DNA of 64,000 nucleotides from Seiridium cupressi. Its lineage: Eukaryota > Ascomycota > Sordariomycetes > Amphisphaeriales > Sporocadaceae. Location of the stretch: positions 186,001 through 250,000 of the forward strand of contig JARVKI010000020.1 in the NCBI GenBank assembly GCA_036674765.1, given 5' to 3'. Made by a program: the position numbers and the translations under genes. Positions 45,168-56,087 of this stretch are shown piece after piece (position 1 is the stretch's first letter; each line of letters begins with the position of its first letter). The notes beneath the pieces are model-generated. The model was not told where the DNA came from, did no database searches, and saw only the letters and a list, made by a program, of their open reading frames with translations.

Positions 45168-47451
45168 GGTGGGCAACCGCCAGGGTGTGTCCAGAAGTTG
45201 GGCTTGTGCAGCTAACGCAGCTCTCAGTATTCGGGTTGTGAACGCGTCCGTCTTTTTGCGATTGAAACGGGGGGAAAAACTGGATCCCAAACGTTGGTAG
45301 TTGGTCGTTACTATCGTAACTTATCCTGTTTCCTTAGCGCCGATGGAGGTTGGGATCTGCCGGAGTCTCGAGATGCTGGCACCAAGTGCAAAAAGTGAGG
45401 GGCAGCCTTTGGGGGAGCTCAGCATGTATTTAGCACGTGACACTTGATCAACGAGCACCGAAACCTGACCACGACTTGGGGTAACAGCTGGCAGAATTCA
45501 AACGACACCTACTCTACACAGCTTTAGACAGCGGTAGCAGAGAGAGATGTTGTATTTGATTTGGGCTTCATGGGGCCAAGTTTCTCATCAGCTACGTTGC
45601 CAAAGCGGTAAGAGCCCCTCAACTCGGTGCGACGTGGATAAATACGCACCAACCACGGTTTAGTTCACGAGGTTACGCGACCTGCCGTTTCCACTGCCAA
45701 CGTTCAGCATCAGACTGAGTCCTGCGAATCGCAGACAGGGTATTGAAGATCAAGGGCTACTACATATCAGAAGCTCAGCCGCCGCTCTTAAGGAACCCAT
45801 CTCTTCGAGTGGGCATTGGATTGCAGCAGGCGGCGTAAGAAATTAACAGCCTGTGTGGTTGAGACATGTTCAGTATATCTGTAGCCCATGACGGTTGCAA
45901 GGCAATCTATACTAATGTCATCGCACTAGACCAGCCGAGAAGACAGTCTGATTGTGCACCTAGAGTTAATACCGCAATAATGCGCAAGGTAAAATCAGCT
46001 CAGTGTATTGACAGCCCCGGTGGTTTGGCGCTTGGGAAAAGTCGTGACAAGACGGGTCGGGCTGACAGACTCAGCTGTCAAGGTGATTGATCTCAGCTCC
46101 AGTCACAATGGTGCCTGACATACTCGGAATGTCTCGGATGTCGCAATACCGCCGAGGAGACCGGGTCGCAGAAATTCCAGCAATAATATGTAGACGTACA
46201 AAGATTCGTGGTCCCGGTGGATGCAAGACGACGATGCCGAGATCGGAAATTCAGCTGCTGTTCCTGGACCCCCAGATCCTCGGTCGATTTATCTTATCTA
46301 ATCAGATTGATCTTAGGCCCCATCTAACCCATCTTCTTCACCACTCTGCATGGTCCAGTTCCCTGCTTGCCCAATCACCATGCCAAATCGTCTGTCCGTC
46401 CCCCAGGATGTGACCCGACATCCAATGCAAAAAGTCACCAGCGCGAAAATTTTCACAAGCTAACACCCCAGCCATTACCCTACACCACCATCGGCCATGA
46501 ACGTGCCTACCGTAGTCTGACTAGGGAGCGATTCGTCATGTGGGCGATTGCGTGGTTTGTTGCTTCGCTTCTACCTCGCTACTACGCCGTCCGTGGTTCA
46601 CCTTGCTCAATGGGCCAGTTGCCTCTTGGGTAGTGACTAACAGCGCAACATGATATGTGGAAGAAAGAAAGGCTTGCTTTATCTTTTGAGGTTTTGGGGG
46701 TCACCACGGGGGAGCTGTTTAGTTGCTAAGACTCCGTCGTATCTGTGATTTCACCTTTCCATTCAACTCTCGCCATCCTCACCAGAATCGTACCTTATGA
46801 ATTGCCTAAAAGGGAACCGACCTCGCCGTCGCACTTGCAACCATGGTCCACGGCCAAGGACCCTGGCCTCTTGGAGCTGCTTCGCAGGGTACAGCCTAGC
46901 TCCGTCTAATGACGCATTGCGCTCGACTCCACGGTCATATGCAGGAAACACGTCTTGGCCCAAGGCCGTACTGCCCTATAGAGTTATCTGATCCGCTTTA
47001 GGTTATCTGATCGAATTGATCCTCCCCCATGCGCCTGCAGTAGTCTAGCCGCCAAAGCCTGTCCAACGTTCGACCCAAGCATTCACTGCATTAGCATATA
47101 TGTAACAACTGTGGCTCTGTAAGATCCATCGGGCCACTTCTCTCGTCATGGCCCTGGTTGATCGTCGCAAGAGGGTGCCGCTCTCGGCAGAGGCAAACGG
47201 CCGCCCCATAGACGGCCAGGCTACCGATGGGAAATTCTTGCATCGTTTCTGCAGCCATAGAAAGGTGAACATTACCAGTAGTTTGGAACCGCAGGTTTTT
47301 AGTTTCTCCCATCTGGGTACTGCATGCTCAGGTGTCTGACGTGCCGTCGAGTCTACGTAGCTTGTCCTTGGCCCAAATCAAAAACATCAACGACAACAAC
47401 CAATAGCAGCTGCCGTCGGCGCAAACGCCTCGGACAGCGAGTGTTTTCTCC
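45168..47451. promoter_or_regulatory. 2.3 kb divergent intergenic region upstream of the siderophore NRPS
   Basis: Holds the Myb-like gene promoter on the left and the NRPS promoter on the right. Two exact iron-repressor GATA motifs sit at 46984-47011, and a weaker cluster of GATA words (TTATCTTATCTAATCAGAT) lies near 46289. No coding gene is supported. Confidence 0.55.
46984..47011 (-). promoter_or_regulatory. Tandem iron-responsive GATA-factor sites (ATCAGATAA x2)
   Basis: TTATCTGAT occurs at 46984-46992 and again at 47003-47011, centre to centre 19 bases. On the - strand each is ATCAGATAA, an exact match to ATCWGATAA, the site bound by the SreA/Sre1/Urbs1 iron-repressor GATA factors. They lie about 440 bases before the start of the siderophore NRPS. 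Confidence 0.75.
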
Positions 47452-50400
47452 ATGCCGGATTCACCAACTGACAGAGTGAATGGCGGCGCGTCTTTCAACG
47501 TCAACCGGAAAGACGAACATGCCGGCGAAACTGACTCACTTCACTCCGGCGACGATGCAGCCCACACGCCCACCTCTACGCCGCCAACAGAGCTGGATGA
47601 AGACACCATGACCGAGAGAAGCTTGCAACAGGTCTGGCGATGGAACTCCCCAGTCCCGCCAACTATATCTACTTGTATGCATGATCTGATTTCGCAACAA
47701 GCCAAACAGAACCCGAGCCGCCCAGCTGTAAATTCATGGGATGGAGATTTCACATACCGCGAGGTGGAAGAGTACTCGACATGCCTAGCACTCCGTCTTG
47801 TATCTCTTGGCGTAGGCCTAGGCAATATTGTGCCCGTGCTCTTCGAAAAATCGAGGTGGACATCCATAGCGGTGTTGGCTGTGATGAAGGCAGGAGCCAC
47901 ATTCGCGCTGATGGATCCAAGCCAACCGGAGGGCAGGTTGCGCACCATTGTCGAGCAGACCGGAGCAAAACATATTGTGACTTCACAGGCACAAGAAGAA
48001 CTTGGACGTAGAGCAGCACCCGAAGCGAAATCTGTGGTCGTCGCAGCAGATCGTTTCGATGCCAACGACATCTCCCCAGACCCCAAACTTCCGGACGTGC
48101 CAGCAAGCTCCAACTTGTACATTCAGTTCACATCGGGAAGCACAGGCAAACCAAAAGGATGTGTTGTTACCCACGAGAACTACACCAGTGGTGCCATACC
48201 AAGAGCTGACTTGGTCGGGTACCGAGAACACTCGCGAGTACTTGATTTCGCGTCTTACGCATTCGACGTATGCATTGACTGCATGCTTTGCACTCTGGCC
48301 AATGGCGGCTGCTTATGCATCCCCACGGAAGCAGACCGAGTGAACGATTTGAGTGGCGCTATTCGAAAGATGAAGGTCAACATGGCACACATGACCCCGT
48401 CAGTCGCGCGTGTCTTGGACGCCGACATAATTCCATCCCTCGAAGTGTTGGGTCTGGGCGGCGAAGCAATTTCCAACGGGGATGCATCAAAATGGGGCAA
48501 GGAAACACAAGTTGTGAACGCTTACGGACCATCCGAATGCACAGTGGGATGCACAATCAACAACCAAGTAGGACGCGACGGCAAGAAACAAGTCACTATA
48601 GGAAAAGGAGTGGGAGGAGCGATTTGGATCGTGGACCCGGCCGACCACAACCGTCTAATGCCTCTGGGCGCCATTGGAGAGCTCATTGTCGAAGGTGCAA
48701 TTGTCGGCCCTGGCTATCTTGGAGATGCCGAAAAGACTTCCTCTGTTTTCGTCAACGACCCTGACTTCCTGGTTGCAGGTTGCAAAGAATTCCCAGGGCG
48801 ACGCGGCAGATGTTACAAGACCGGCGATCTTGTAAAGTACGATACCGACGGTTCCATCATATTCGTAGGACGTGGTGATCAGCAAGTTAAGCTGAGAGGT
48901 CAGCGCATTGAGCTTGCAGAGATCGAACACCACATGCAGCATAAGCTACCTCCGGAGACTCGTGTCGCAGCCGAAGTCATCAAACCCGGTGGACCGTCGG
49001 GTGAACCAACACTAGTTGCGTTCATCTCGGATAATGCAGGCCTAGTGTCTGGTGCTGAAAGTCTCCTTGGGTCCTTTTCGCAAGCGGTAATGACTGCTCT
49101 GACTGATATGAGCAAGGCCCTGTCCGGATACCTGCCAATTTATATGGTTCCAGCAGTATATATCCCACTTCACACTATGCCTCTCCTGGTTTCGGCCAAG
49201 ACAGATCGCAAGCAGCTACGGGAAATTGGTGCCTCAATGAGCAGGAGAGACCTTGCTGCGTTTGCCGCTGCATTGGTGCAGAGAAGAGAGCCTTCAACTG
49301 AAATGGAGCAGAGGCTGGCCGCTATCTGGGGCGACGTGCTTGGTCCAGATGGCGAATTTAGTGCGACCGACAACTTCTTCTCAGTTGGTGGTGATTCACT
49401 CAGGGCGATGAAGCTTGTTGCTGCCGCGAGAGCTCAGGGCGTGTCATTGTCCGTAGCGGCAATATTTGGCAACCCAGTACTGGAGGATATGGCTCTTGTA
49501 GCTCAACCAACGACTTCAGATATGGACCTCAGCGTGGCACCTTTCTCCCTACTTAGCAAAACGTGGTCTGAACAAGCAGCGAAAGCGGAGACTGCTGAAC
49601 TATGCGGCCTGAAAGCAGAGCTAGTCGAGGATGTTTACCCCTGCACGCCTCTCCAGGAAGCTCTCATGGCTCTGTCAGCCAAGGTCACGGAAGCATATGT
49701 CGCCCAGCGGGTGGTTGAGATGGCCAGCATCAGCAATGCACAGAAGCTTGCAGAAGCTTTCAAAGTCGCGTCTGCAGGGTGCCCTATTCTCAGAACCAGA
49801 ATTGTCCAAATCGCTAGCCAAGGCTTGATGCAAGTGGTTGTCAAGGACGATTTCTCCTGTCCCGTAGTTGAGGGACATGACTTGACCGGTTATCTGGCAG
49901 CGGATCGAAATGATGCGGTAGATCTGGGCAAACCGTTGGTACGTTATGCCATCGTATCTAACGAAAACACCACCGGCAAGACACACTTTGTTCTCACAAT
50001 GCATCATGCTCTCTACGATGGCTGGTCGATGCCACTCGTGGTGGAAAGAGTCAACAACGCTTACCATGGCCAAGCGACAGAACGGCCTGCCACTTTCAAA
50101 AACTTCATCAAGTATCTCTGTGATATGGACCGGAAAGATTCCGAAGACTATTGGCGCGAGCGCCTTGATGGCGCAGATGGCGAGCAATTCCCTGCTTTGC
50201 CATACTCGGGATATCAGCAGCAAGCTGACTCGTTACTTGAACATTATGTTTCAGTCGAGAACCGGGTCGGCGGCACCACGGTGGCAACCGCTATTCGAGG
50301 TGCCTGGGCACTTCTGGTTGCTTCATATACCGCATCAAATGACGTAGTGTTTGGAGAAACTCTTACTGGTCGGAATGCTCCCATTCCTGGTGTCGAGCAG

Positions 50401-52791
50401 ATTGAGGGGCCAATGATCGCCACGATTCCGGTGCGTGTTGCGGTCAACATTGACGCCACGGTTTCAGAGTATCTGCAAGAAATCCATAACCAGTCAGTTC
50501 TCAGCATCCCCCACGAGCATTTTGGTCTGCAGCACATCCGCCGCCTGAGCCCCGATGCGAGAGAAGCCTGCGAGCTCAGGACCGGATTTGTCCTACATCC
50601 CAGCGCCGAAGGTGACGCAGCCGTTTCCACCGACGAACAACCTGCGAATGGCTTCGTTCCAGCCGGTGACGAGGAGGCTGCCCAAGAGGCTCTCAAGTTT
50701 AACACATATGCCCTCATGCTTGTTTGTTCGCTGGACCCGAAGGGGTTTTTGATCATGGCAAGCTTTGATTCCAACACAGTCACAAGTCCTCAAATGCAGA
50801 AAATGCTCTCGCAGCTGGGGAGGCTGACCCAGCAGTTCTGCGCATCCCCGAGCAAGCGTCTAGGCGATCTGCAAGTTCTTGACGCGGCCGAGTTGACCGA
50901 GCTTGCGCGTCTCAGCAGACTTAGTGGAGGCAGCGCCGTCTGCTCCTCAATGTTCCCAAGCGATGTTCAAGTGACTGATGCTTGGATTGTTGATCCGGCG
51001 GACACTGAAAGACTCTCTCCTGTTGGTGCGACTGGTGAACTGCTTGTACACTGCCTGGGCAATGCAAGTTTAGAGGCCATCGATAATCCGAAATGGTTAC
51101 CCGATACCGTGGTTGGAAAGGTTTACCGAACCAGGAAGTTGGCCAAGTACAACCAAGAAGGCTCAATCATACTGGTCGAGAAGCCTATAAAAGAGAAAAA
51201 GGCCAAGGTGGAGCGATCATCCAAGGTATCGGTTTCTTCAGCAAAGCAGAGGAAACTGCGACATGCGTGGAGTCGAATTCTCGTTGTCCCCGAGGATGAG
51301 ATCGGCCTCGATGATAGCTTCTTCCTCCTTGGCGGTGATTCTATTGGCGCCATGAAACTTGTCTCCGAAACCAGAGTTGAGGCCTTTGAGCTGACGGTTA
51401 AAGATGTCTTCAAACATCGAACATTGTATGAGATGGCAAGTGTGCTGAAAGAGGCCCGCATTATAGCAGCAAAATCAGAGGAGGAAGTTGTGAAGCCTTT
51501 CTCCTTGCTCGAGTTGAACGACATCAACAGGTTCCTAGATATCCAGAAGGCGCTGGCTCAACCCGAATGGGTCATCCAGGACATCTATCCGACACGGCCT
51601 CTGCAACAAGTTGCAGTGTATGGCACTGTGAAGATGCCACGGTATTCGACGAGATACGAGCTCTTCCATCTTGACGGAGAGTTTGATAGGGAGCGACTCC
51701 TCAAGAGCTGCCAGCAGCTTGTCACCCAAAACGAGATCCTACGCACTGTCTTTGTCGAGAACCAAGGGCAATGCTTAGCCGTTGTATTGGAGTCCCTAAC
51801 TGTCAAGATCGAAGAGTTTGACATTGAGGGCAATATCGAGACTTTTGCACACAATCTGTGCAAGATGGACGTTCAAACAAGAATGCCTTTGGGTTCTGCT
51901 TTTGTCAAATTCATGCTCGTGCGGGGTGACAATGGTCGAAGCTGTCTTGCTATCCGGATATCGCATGCGCAGTACGATGAGATCTGCTTGGTACCATTAC
52001 TACGTCAACTTGGAGCGTTATACGACGAGCTGCCATTCAAGCCTAGCGCGCCATTCTCGAACTTCGTGTATCACACCCTCAACAAGAGCATCCCGCAGAG
52101 CATTCCCTACTGGCGGGAGCTTCTGAAGGATTCTGAGCTGTCTGTACTACGACCTGAGATACCCTTGAAGACCCGGGTGCCCGATGATGTCACCCGTACG
52201 GTCAGCATTGCCGCTCGACTCAAGGATATCACGGTCGCCACACTGCCAACCGCAGCTTGGGCTCTCTGCCTAGCCAAGCGCCTCGGTCGCCGTGACGTGG
52301 TTTTCGGTGAAGTGACCAGCGGCCGCAACACTGATCTGGCCAATGTAGACGCTGTGATGGGGCCAACGTGGCAATACGTACCAGTGCGTGTCAAGTTCGA
52401 GGAAGGTTGGACCGGCCTCGATCTACTCAATTTCATCCAACACCAGCACATCGCTAGCGCACAACATGAGGGCATGGGTCTCAGCGAGATTGTGCCGCAG
52501 TGCACCGACTGGCCCGAAAGCGTGAACTGGTTCGACTCGGTCGTCCACCAGGACGTCTATCACGTCGAGGAGATGAAGTTCGGCAAGGCCAGCTGCCGCA
52601 TGGAGACCGTGTACCCACACTATGAGCCCCTCAGGGAGTGGAAGATTCAGGCTTTCGTCAAGGGTGATGAGATGATGATTGAGGTGGCTACTTTTGCTGA
52701 CTGGATTGAGGTCGCGAAGGAGCTGCTGGGAGAGCTGGAGGAGATAATGGAATTCCTTGTCAAGCGACCGAATGATGTGATATCTTGGTGA
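47452..52791 (+). CDS. NPS6: Extracellular siderophore NRPS, NPS6/SidD type
   Basis: Nonribosomal peptide synthetase predicted to link and cyclise acylated N5-hydroxyornithine units into a fusarinine/coprogen-type siderophore. Single exon, 1,779 residues. Order is A-T-C-dA-T-C. The first adenylation domain (about 65-600) has FTSGSTGKPKG, NAYGPSECT, YKTGDLVKY, VKLRGQRIELAEIE and the catalytic Lys in SAKTDRKQL. T1 is GGDSLRAMKL with phosphopantetheine Ser649. C1 (about 720-1165) has HHALYDG (His851/His852). A degenerate adenylation remnant follows (about 1175-1245), lacking the ATP-binding motifs. T2 is GGDSIGAMKL, Ser1297. C2 (about 1345-1770) has SHAQYDE, Glu replacing the usual Gly. This module order is that of NPS6/SidD. 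No acyltransferase, hydratase or siderophore transporter genes lie nearby in the window. Two iron-repressor sites upstream suggest induction under low iron. Confidence 0.95.
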   Translation: MPDSPTDRVNGGASFNVNRKDEHAGETDSLHSGDDAAHTPTSTPPTELDEDTMTERSLQQVWRWNSPVPPTISTCMHDLISQQAKQNPSRPAVNSWDGDFTYREVEEYSTCLALRLVSLGVGLGNIVPVLFEKSRWTSIAVLAVMKAGATFALMDPSQPEGRLRTIVEQTGAKHIVTSQAQEELGRRAAPEAKSVVVAADRFDANDISPDPKLPDVPASSNLYIQFTSGSTGKPKGCVVTHENYTSGAIPRADLVGYREHSRVLDFASYAFDVCIDCMLCTLANGGCLCIPTEADRVNDLSGAIRKMKVNMAHMTPSVARVLDADIIPSLEVLGLGGEAISNGDASKWGKETQVVNAYGPSECTVGCTINNQVGRDGKKQVTIGKGVGGAIWIVDPADHNRLMPLGAIGELIVEGAIVGPGYLGDAEKTSSVFVNDPDFLVAGCKEFPGRRGRCYKTGDLVKYDTDGSIIFVGRGDQQVKLRGQRIELAEIEHHMQHKLPPETRVAAEVIKPGGPSGEPTLVAFISDNAGLVSGAESLLGSFSQAVMTALTDMSKALSGYLPIYMVPAVYIPLHTMPLLVSAKTDRKQLREIGASMSRRDLAAFAAALVQRREPSTEMEQRLAAIWGDVLGPDGEFSATDNFFSVGGDSLRAMKLVAAARAQGVSLSVAAIFGNPVLEDMALVAQPTTSDMDLSVAPFSLLSKTWSEQAAKAETAELCGLKAELVEDVYPCTPLQEALMALSAKVTEAYVAQRVVEMASISNAQKLAEAFKVASAGCPILRTRIVQIASQGLMQVVVKDDFSCPVVEGHDLTGYLAADRNDAVDLGKPLVRYAIVSNENTTGKTHFVLTMHHALYDGWSMPLVVERVNNAYHGQATERPATFKNFIKYLCDMDRKDSEDYWRERLDGADGEQFPALPYSGYQQQADSLLEHYVSVENRVGGTTVATAIRGAWALLVASYTASNDVVFGETLTGRNAPIPGVEQIEGPMIATIPVRVAVNIDATVSEYLQEIHNQSVLSIPHEHFGLQHIRRLSPDAREACELRTGFVLHPSAEGDAAVSTDEQPANGFVPAGDEEAAQEALKFNTYALMLVCSLDPKGFLIMASFDSNTVTSPQMQKMLSQLGRLTQQFCASPSKRLGDLQVLDAAELTELARLSRLSGGSAVCSSMFPSDVQVTDAWIVDPADTERLSPVGATGELLVHCLGNASLEAIDNPKWLPDTVVGKVYRTRKLAKYNQEGSIILVEKPIKEKKAKVERSSKVSVSSAKQRKLRHAWSRILVVPEDEIGLDDSFFLLGGDSIGAMKLVSETRVEAFELTVKDVFKHRTLYEMASVLKEARIIAAKSEEEVVKPFSLLELNDINRFLDIQKALAQPEWVIQDIYPTRPLQQVAVYGTVKMPRYSTRYELFHLDGEFDRERLLKSCQQLVTQNEILRTVFVENQGQCLAVVLESLTVKIEEFDIEGNIETFAHNLCKMDVQTRMPLGSAFVKFMLVRGDNGRSCLAIRISHAQYDEICLVPLLRQLGALYDELPFKPSAPFSNFVYHTLNKSIPQSIPYWRELLKDSELSVLRPEIPLKTRVPDDVTRTVSIAARLKDITVATLPTAAWALCLAKRLGRRDVVFGEVTSGRNTDLANVDAVMGPTWQYVPVRVKFEEGWTGLDLLNFIQHQHIASAQHEGMGLSEIVPQCTDWPESVNWFDSVVHQDVYHVEEMKFGKASCRMETVYPHYEPLREWKIQAFVKGDEMMIEVATFADWIEVAKELLGELEEIMEFLVKRPNDVISW

Positions 52792-52932
52792 AGTGCTCGG
52801 TCAAAGATTGGAGGAGATTTGAAGAAACTAGGTTTTTGAGAGAGACGCTTCTGATATAAATTTTCATGCGTGTATTGTCTTTTGTATTTATGCCTCAGCA
52901 ATTGTATGTATTAAGACTCAGCCTGCGTCTGA

Positions 52933-54063
52933 TCAGAAGATCTCAAGCCGACCACATCTGCATGGGAAAAAGAACTTTATGTCATCAGCACCCCGAATGG
53001 GCACCGTATGGCCCACACCCTGCCCATAACTGCCCTGTAAGTGGTCGCCGAAGGTATAAGTCGTGTAGCCACTCTGCGGCGTGCTGCTCTGCGTAGTCGC
53101 CGGTGCATTCTCGGTGTACCCAAAGACGCTAGCCCACTGCTTGATGGTTTCATTGTAGATGTTTGGCAGCATCGTCCCGTCGGCGCTGTCGTGGTAGATC
53201 TGCATCTTTGGTCTTGTGCCGTTGTAGCCCGGACACATGTCCTTGACGACCTGAGCCCGTGCTGCCAACGTCGCGCGTGCTTGGCCTTGCGCACACGTGT
53301 CGTTCCAGGCATCAACTCCGCCGGATGAGGAGACGAAGCAGCCCGTGGGGACGCCCGAGTATACTATCCCCGCGGCGAACATCTCGGGATACGTTGCGGC
53401 CATGACGTTCGTCATCACAGTCCCTTTTTTTGCGCTCACGTCAGTTGCTTTTAATTGGGCGTTTCCCTAGAAAAGAAACAATCTTACCAGATGAGGATCC
53501 AGTGACGAATACTTTAGTCGCATCTCCCTTGTATTGTTTGAGAGCACATGTCACCATGTTGGCGATGGAGTTACTGTCGCTTCCACCATTGTGTGTGAGC
53601 GCGCTCTTGGAGGACACGTCCCAGCAGGCTCTGCTATATGGCGATTCCGGGTAAATAACGATGATCATTTCTGGCCGGCAAGCTGGACAACTGTTTGTTC
53701 TGGCAAAGCACGTCAGTTTGTCATGCATTTCACCGAAGAGCAAAACCCCCCATTTCGTCCATTTGCATCTTTATAGACGCCAGTATAAAATCCGCTCCAG
53801 AATATGTTCCCCTACTTACAAGGACTTCCACTATAGTATCCCTGTGCAGTGCTGGTGCAATATTGAATTGCGACGATGATGGGTGGATTGGTGGCCAGAT
53901 TGGACGGAACGTAAATGTACATCTTTGCCTTGGAAGTGTTGTCGCCGAAGTTGCTCACTTGCTGTAGAGATGCTCGCTTGACTGATTGTTTGTCACCAAT
54001 GTCAGAGGCTCCTCCCAGCGTGCCAAGGGTCAAAAGCCCGTAGAACTGCGTTAGAAACTTCAT
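52933..54063 (-). CDS. CE1 acetylxylan-esterase-like secreted esterase, apparently frame-disrupted at the second exon
   Basis: Secreted serine esterase of the acetylxylan esterase/feruloyl esterase (PHB depolymerase-like) family. Exon 1 is 54063-53820 and exon 3 is 53423-52933. It has a signal peptide (MKFLTQFYGLLTLGTLGGAS), a core with KMYIYVPSNL and VIYPESPYSRACWDVSS, nucleophile motif VFVTGSSSG, and C-terminal GVGHTVP with the catalytic His. No cellulose-binding module follows. Exon 2 is the problem. The acceptor at 53691 gives family-like sequence, but a one-base deficit produces a stop after eight codons. The acceptor eight bases further on (exon 2 as 53682-53488) keeps frame at the cost of those residues and yields 309 residues. 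The gene may be a recent pseudogene, rescued by an acceptor shift, or carry a sequence error. It converges with the NRPS 141 bases away. Confidence 0.75.
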
Positions 54064-54723
54064 TGTAACTATAGCAATGGGCAGGATCAAGCTCGACACC
54101 GCATATGTCTTGGCATATGCATGGAGTCATAAAAGTTCCTAGTCAAGTGAAAGAGCATTAATTATATACGGTTGCGATCTGACTAGTTCGCCTTCGACAT
54201 TACATCCTTTGGCCCGCACAGCAACAATGATCGTTGCGATCTTGACTGCACATAGCTTCGATATTGACCCCAGCGTGCTGTTCTAGTCATTCAGCTGGAA
54301 CACAAAATAGGTGGTATAGCGTTGCCTCAGAGAGTACAAATCATAGTTCAAAGCTGCTGGCAAGTCCGACCTTGTAGCTGAATCATGATAACTCTGATGA
54401 CGACAAACTAAGACACACGTATAGGTCAGAGTTACCATCGTCGCTTTTGGCAACAGGGAGTCTGACGGTGTGATGTGCGGCCTATGCTTTGAAGTCAGAC
54501 AAGAATTTGGTAAACCGCTCAAATCTGACTGGAGCACGCGACAACGCAATTTCATTTCAATTAGTCCTGCTAAAGCTTCGCTTATTAATAACATAATGTG
54601 TCTTAACTAGACAGGCGAGCCTTTTCGGATTGGCCACTGACAAAAATGCCGACCTAATGGTTAGCAAGGTGACTGCACCACCCTGCTTTGATACCTTTCC
54701 TAGATTCATTTGGACGCTGAGCG
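54064..54723. other. Intergenic region
   Basis: Promoter of the esterase and 3' flank of the monooxygenase. No feature is seen. Confidence 0.45.
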
Positions 54724-56087
54724 TTATAGCCGAGCTTGCTCCTCCCTAACATTACCCTGAGTGCCCAGAGCTGCCTGGAAACTTGCGACGACGTCATGCT
54801 CATGGATCCAACTTGTATCAGCCCTCTCCTTCATTTTTCTTCTCAACTCCTCATCCGTCACGAACTCTTGTCGATTGACTTGCTCAACTTTCTTTGCATT
54901 TCCTTGGGCCGCAACTTGCATGACACGATCCGTATGTGTCTTTCTGGTTCGCTCAAACAGCATAAGTGCGGCGGCAATCTCCTGTCTGGTGGGCGAATGG
55001 GCTGGTTGTGGCGGGAAGGCATGGAAGATAGACGCGGCAAAAGCCCAGGCATCATCGAGTGCCAGGCTACCACCGGCGGCGAAAGCGCCTCCGTGGGCAT
55101 GAGCCGCGTCACCGGCAAGTGTCACTCGTCCATTTCCCAATACCCAGGTATCCAGGGCATGCGCAGTGCTGTTGGGATATACTCTAGTGTATGGAACCGC
55201 ATCAATGATGGCTTTGACCAAAGGACTCCAGTCCTTGTAGTACTCTCTCAGCACATTGACGTGGCCATCTGAGTTCCAGGTTGAGTCCTTGTATAGAGCA
55301 TCGAGCGCTGAGGGATCGCTCTGTGCCGAACCTACAACGGTGAAAAGATCTTTCCCTAATTTGGAAAGAAAGAGCGTCCTGTCCGGTCCCCATATGTGTA
55401 CTGCTTCATCGGGGACGTCGGGAATATGCGACAGGCACGATATGGGAAAGACGGAACGGAAAGTCACCCAGCCAGTCCAGGCTGTCCGCGCCGTGGGTAC
55501 GAACTGTGTGCGAACGCGCGAGTGAATGCCATCAGCTCCAAGAAGGACGTCGGCATTTGCAGTAGAACCATCTCCGAAGCTGATGACCAGTTTCTGTATC
55601 GTGTCATCAAATACTACAGAGCTGAACGCCTTGGCCAAGTGAAGCTGCGACGGTTCTATGTGCTCGGCGAGAGCTTGCTGTAGATGCGCCCTGTAGAAGC
55701 GAGAGGTAAGATGCTGATAAGCGACATCGCCTTTGTGCGTGTCGACAGAAACGTCTTCGTTCGTTTTATAATGCCTTGGTTGCTTGATTAGTGGGCTTAC
55801 TCCTTCGGACCACTGTCATTGCTGCCATCTTACCGATATATCATTGGTAACCTCGACTTGTTACGAAAGGCAATCGAGTCGTTCAGAGCATTGTCGACGC
55901 CCAGTCTATCAAGTGTTCTCATTCCGTTTGGGCCGAGCGCGATGGATGCCCCTATTTCTCGAAGCTCAGCTGCTCGTTCGAATATCTCTACATCTACTGC
56001 GGGGTGATTCTTGAGGGCTATGGCTGTAGCGAGCCCGGCAATGCCCGCACCGATGACGGCAACTTGGAGTTTGGGAGTTTCAGACAT
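54724..56087 (-). CDS. FAD-dependent monooxygenase (salicylate hydroxylase-like)
   Basis: Group A flavoprotein hydroxylase; relatives hydroxylate aromatic acids or tailor secondary metabolites. Exons are 56087-55834 and 55774-54724 (59-base intron), giving 434 residues, the usual length. Motifs: dinucleotide-binding VAVIGAGIAGLATAIAL at the N-terminus, then EIFERAAELREIGASIALGPNG; the DG motif VLLGADGIHSRVR; and the FAD-ribityl GD motif RVTLAGDAAHAHGG. The intron splits the Arg codon of IYRHYK. No signal peptide or membrane segment is seen, so it is probably cytosolic. The substrate cannot be read from sequence. The gene is next to the esterase and NRPS, but nothing ties it to siderophore synthesis. 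Confidence 0.92.

Noticed and set aside
44329..45300. 323-codon ORF on the + strand antisense to the Myb/SANT-like gene
   Set aside because: The minus strand has clear Myb/SANT-like domain motifs and a proper intron; the + ORF has none and is a shadow of codon composition.
47452..56087. A siderophore or secondary-metabolite gene cluster around the NRPS
   Set aside because: The neighbours (Myb-like gene, esterase, monooxygenase) have no known siderophore function, and no acyltransferase, ornithine hydroxylase or transporter is present in the window.
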